Assembly (NCBI GenBank): GCA_965662735.1 | Contig: CBFIIU010000002.1 | Coordinates: 161,446-225,445, forward strand | Source: JAYODZ01 sp965662735 | GTDB taxonomy: Bacteria; Pseudomonadota; Alphaproteobacteria; RS24 | Direction: 5' to 3' | Length of the DNA: 64,000 bases | In this document: positions 62,344 to 64,000 of the stretch, one piece after another | How the letters are laid out: each line of letters begins with the position of its first letter | Position numbering within the stretch: the first letter of the stretch is position 1 | Notes under the pieces: generated by a model | What the model was told of the DNA's origin: nothing | The model's input: the letters and a program-made list of their open reading frames with translations, nothing else | Databases searched by the model: none | Position numbers and translations under genes: made by a program

Positions 62344-63339
62344 ATGTTTGATTTTATTCATATCGGGATGGGTAAGTGCCTATCAACATCTCTACAAACA
62401 TTATGGGCACGGTCGGACAATTATAACTATGCTTCTGGTTCTCAGATTCAGATTGCAGTTGAAAAAATTATAAAAGAAGTGAATGACGCCGCGATAATAA
62501 ATCAATTAAGGAGATTGCAGTTCTCGCTTTCTTCAGATGATGGGCTTCACGATCAGGAAAAGCCTAGTATTCTTAGCTGCGAGGGATTTACATTTACTTT
62601 GTTCGAGAATCCCAGCTTGGACGTCTATATTCCAAACAAGCAGCAGGCTATTTCAAAAGAACTGTTAGCTCATACCAAAAACATTCTGATTATTATCAGG
62701 GATCCATTGCATTGGATAAAATCAGCCCACTCGCAAATGATTAAACAAGGTGGTTCCCTCTCGCTTCTGGATATGTCTGAGAAGAGACATGATGCGATTA
62801 CTGGGAATTTGAATTTGTCCTATATTTTGGATATTTGGTCTCAAAACGGCGCAAAAATAACGGTCCTGCCGATGGAAATCTTTAGTGAAAATAGGGAAGA
62901 ATTCTGGAACATATATGAAAGTCATTTGGGTGTTGATCGGCCAACAAAAAATGGTGCTGTTCAGAATGTACACAGTAACGTGTCTAACTATAATACGTTA
63001 AAAACACATCAATCCTTGAATGCTTTACTCAAAGAGATTGAGCGCCGATTCCTCGCGGTAGAGTTTCCCGAGAAGGAAATGTGTTTAAAAGCTACGAATA
63101 TCTTGCGCGTCTGGGGAACACGTAGAGCTTTGGAAACAGCAGACGGCGATGATGTCGAAGCTCTTAATATATATTTGAATGAATCGCACCTTCAGGATTA
63201 CGAGCATGACAAGCTGGATGTGAATCGTGAACTCAAGCAGAAAATATCCGACCACTTTATTTCTGCAATACCTGATGAGGACTACATATCAGCATTTGAT
63301 ATCAAGAATAGGTATAGAGAAGCGCTCTGGAAAAACTGA
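62344..63339 (+). CDS. Sulfotransferase-like protein
   Basis: 331 aa. The start FIHIGMGKCLSTSLQTLW fits the PAPS 5'-phosphosulfate-binding loop of sulfotransferases, and ILIIIRDPLHWIKSAHSQM fits the 3'-phosphate-binding motif (Arg and Ser). The middle and C-terminus are unlike any family I can name. The DNA is clearly richer in A+T than all neighbours and codon use differs (many ATA, AAA, TTA), so recent acquisition is likely. Placed right after flgL, it could modify flagellin or a surface glycan, but no acceptor is visible. Confidence 0.65.
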   Translation: MFDFIHIGMGKCLSTSLQTLWARSDNYNYASGSQIQIAVEKIIKEVNDAAIINQLRRLQFSLSSDDGLHDQEKPSILSCEGFTFTLFENPSLDVYIPNKQQAISKELLAHTKNILIIIRDPLHWIKSAHSQMIKQGGSLSLLDMSEKRHDAITGNLNLSYILDIWSQNGAKITVLPMEIFSENREEFWNIYESHLGVDRPTKNGAVQNVHSNVSNYNTLKTHQSLNALLKEIERRFLAVEFPEKEMCLKATNILRVWGTRRALETADGDDVEALNIYLNESHLQDYEHDKLDVNRELKQKISDHFISAIPDEDYISAFDIKNRYREALWKN

Positions 63340-63554
63340 CTAAACGTAAGATCCGCTAGGCAATGCGCGAGTGACACAATCAGCAAAAGATGAGCGTTTA
63401 GATGAACTTAATGGCTTTTGCCAATGGAGCGGCGTATTGGTGGTCAGGGCACTGTCCCTAAGTTTCCCGCTGTAAACCTTGGGCGGTGAATAGCGGATTG
63501 AGTGCCTTTGGGATGATGTTGCCTTATCACGGATACTCCTTAAAGTGCAGTTCT

Positions 63555-64000
63555 ATGCAGAATTCAGATCCCATCCAGCGTGAAGGACTGGCCCCGAATT
63601 TTTGGGAGCATAAGCGGTTGCGCGACATGAGCCCGGTCGAATGGGAGGCCTTGTGCGATGGATGCGGGCTGTGTTGCCTCAACAAGCTTGAAGACGAGTA
63701 TACGGCAGAGGTCGTGTTAACGCGCGTTGCCTGTCGTTTGCTGGATGATCAAACATGCCGGTGTCGGCAATATGACGGTCGCCACGCTATCGTGCCCGAG
63801 TGCCTGGTTCTCACCTTAGAGACGATTGCTGAAATTGCCTACTGGTTGCCCAATAGCTGCGCCTACAAGCTGCTGTGGGAGGGTAAGCCCCTTTATGACT
63901 GGCACCCATTGATTTCTGGGACAGCCGATACGGTTGTGCAGGCAGGGATCTCGGTGCGTGGCATGACTGTGTCCGAAGAGGATGTAGAGCTCGCCGATTG
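63555..64000 (+). CDS. YcgN-family cysteine-cluster protein (cut by window end)
   Basis: About 148 residues are visible before the window ends. CDGCGLCCLNKLEDE near residues 34-48, TRVACRLLDDQTCRCRQYDG and VPECLVLT give the YcgN/YkgJ-type cysteine pattern thought to bind a metal or cluster. WLPNSCAYKLLWEGKPLYDW and GISVRGMTVSEEDV are family end motifs, so only a few residues are missing. Function unknown. Confidence 0.9.
   Translation, partial: MQNSDPIQREGLAPNFWEHKRLRDMSPVEWEALCDGCGLCCLNKLEDEYTAEVVLTRVACRLLDDQTCRCRQYDGRHAIVPECLVLTLETIAEIAYWLPNSCAYKLLWEGKPLYDWHPLISGTADTVVQAGISVRGMTVSEEDVELAD

Overview
The window is a 64 kb piece of an alphaproteobacterial chromosome. The evidence is the gene order tkt – DUF4164 – zapA – 6S RNA – 5-FCL, the ruvCAB–ybgC–tolQRAB–pal–cpoB–tilS–ftsH block, rluD–rpoH, a response regulator with a CtrA-type DNA-binding domain, EipA (DUF1134), and a serC–serA operon with a serC-type leader. 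The order within the class cannot be fixed from sequence alone. An FlhF/FlhG/FliA system with sigma-54 promoters argues against Rhodobacteraceae and Rhizobiales and fits free-living polarly flagellated groups such as Kordiimonadales, Parvularculales or Rhodospirillales-like marine lineages (inference). Nine runs of N (2832-3103, 4296-4341, 6041-6182, 9892-10096, 10878-11350, 32380-32478, 35984-36222, 37033-37560, 39206-39239) hide parts of genes. Where a gene clearly continues across a run, the reading frame is kept.

Layout. 1-8 kb: transketolase with a repeated palindromic operator-like region upstream, cell-division protein ZapA, 6S RNA, folate salvage, YmdB-family phosphoesterase, YebC and the RuvCAB Holliday-junction machinery. 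8-14 kb: the complete Tol-Pal envelope system. 14-25 kb: TilS, FtsH, a dihydropteroate synthase that looks like the mobile Sul sulfonamide-resistance enzymes but sits between ftsH and glmM, then GlmM, ThiD, SerC, SerA and PurA. 25-33 kb: heat-shock sigma factor, RluD, EipA, CysQ, the CtrA-like regulator, MnmA and RpoN. 33-62 kb: one large flagellar region. 62-64 kb: an AT-rich sulfotransferase-like gene, probably acquired, and a truncated YcgN-family gene.

The flagellar region has four parts. A minus-strand operon flhA-flhF-flhG-fliA-(unknown) encodes the export gate, polar placement proteins and sigma-28. A divergent plus-strand operon encodes an FlgP-like lipoprotein, an FlgT-like protein, a LysM-like periplasmic protein, FlgA, FlgM, FlgN and a DUF2802 protein. 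A main rod/hook operon runs flgBCDEF then flgGHIJKL. An isolated extra rod-type gene (35.2 kb) lies divergent from an NHLP-like gene. At least five good GG-N10-GC sigma-54 promoter sequences precede these units, and rpoN itself lies in the window, so a class hierarchy RpoN then FliA/FlgM is likely (inference).

Main points of interest: the Sul-type chromosomal folP in an ftsH-folP-glmM context; the very large hook protein FlgE (1382 aa) and hook-associated protein FlgK (1414 aa); FlgP/FlgT-like (H-ring-type) genes in an alphaproteobacterium; an FlhF with degenerate GTPase motifs; an NHLP-like protein with no visible RiPP enzymes; the triple palindrome upstream of tkt; and in-frame 12/15/24-bp tandem repeats in at least six genes.
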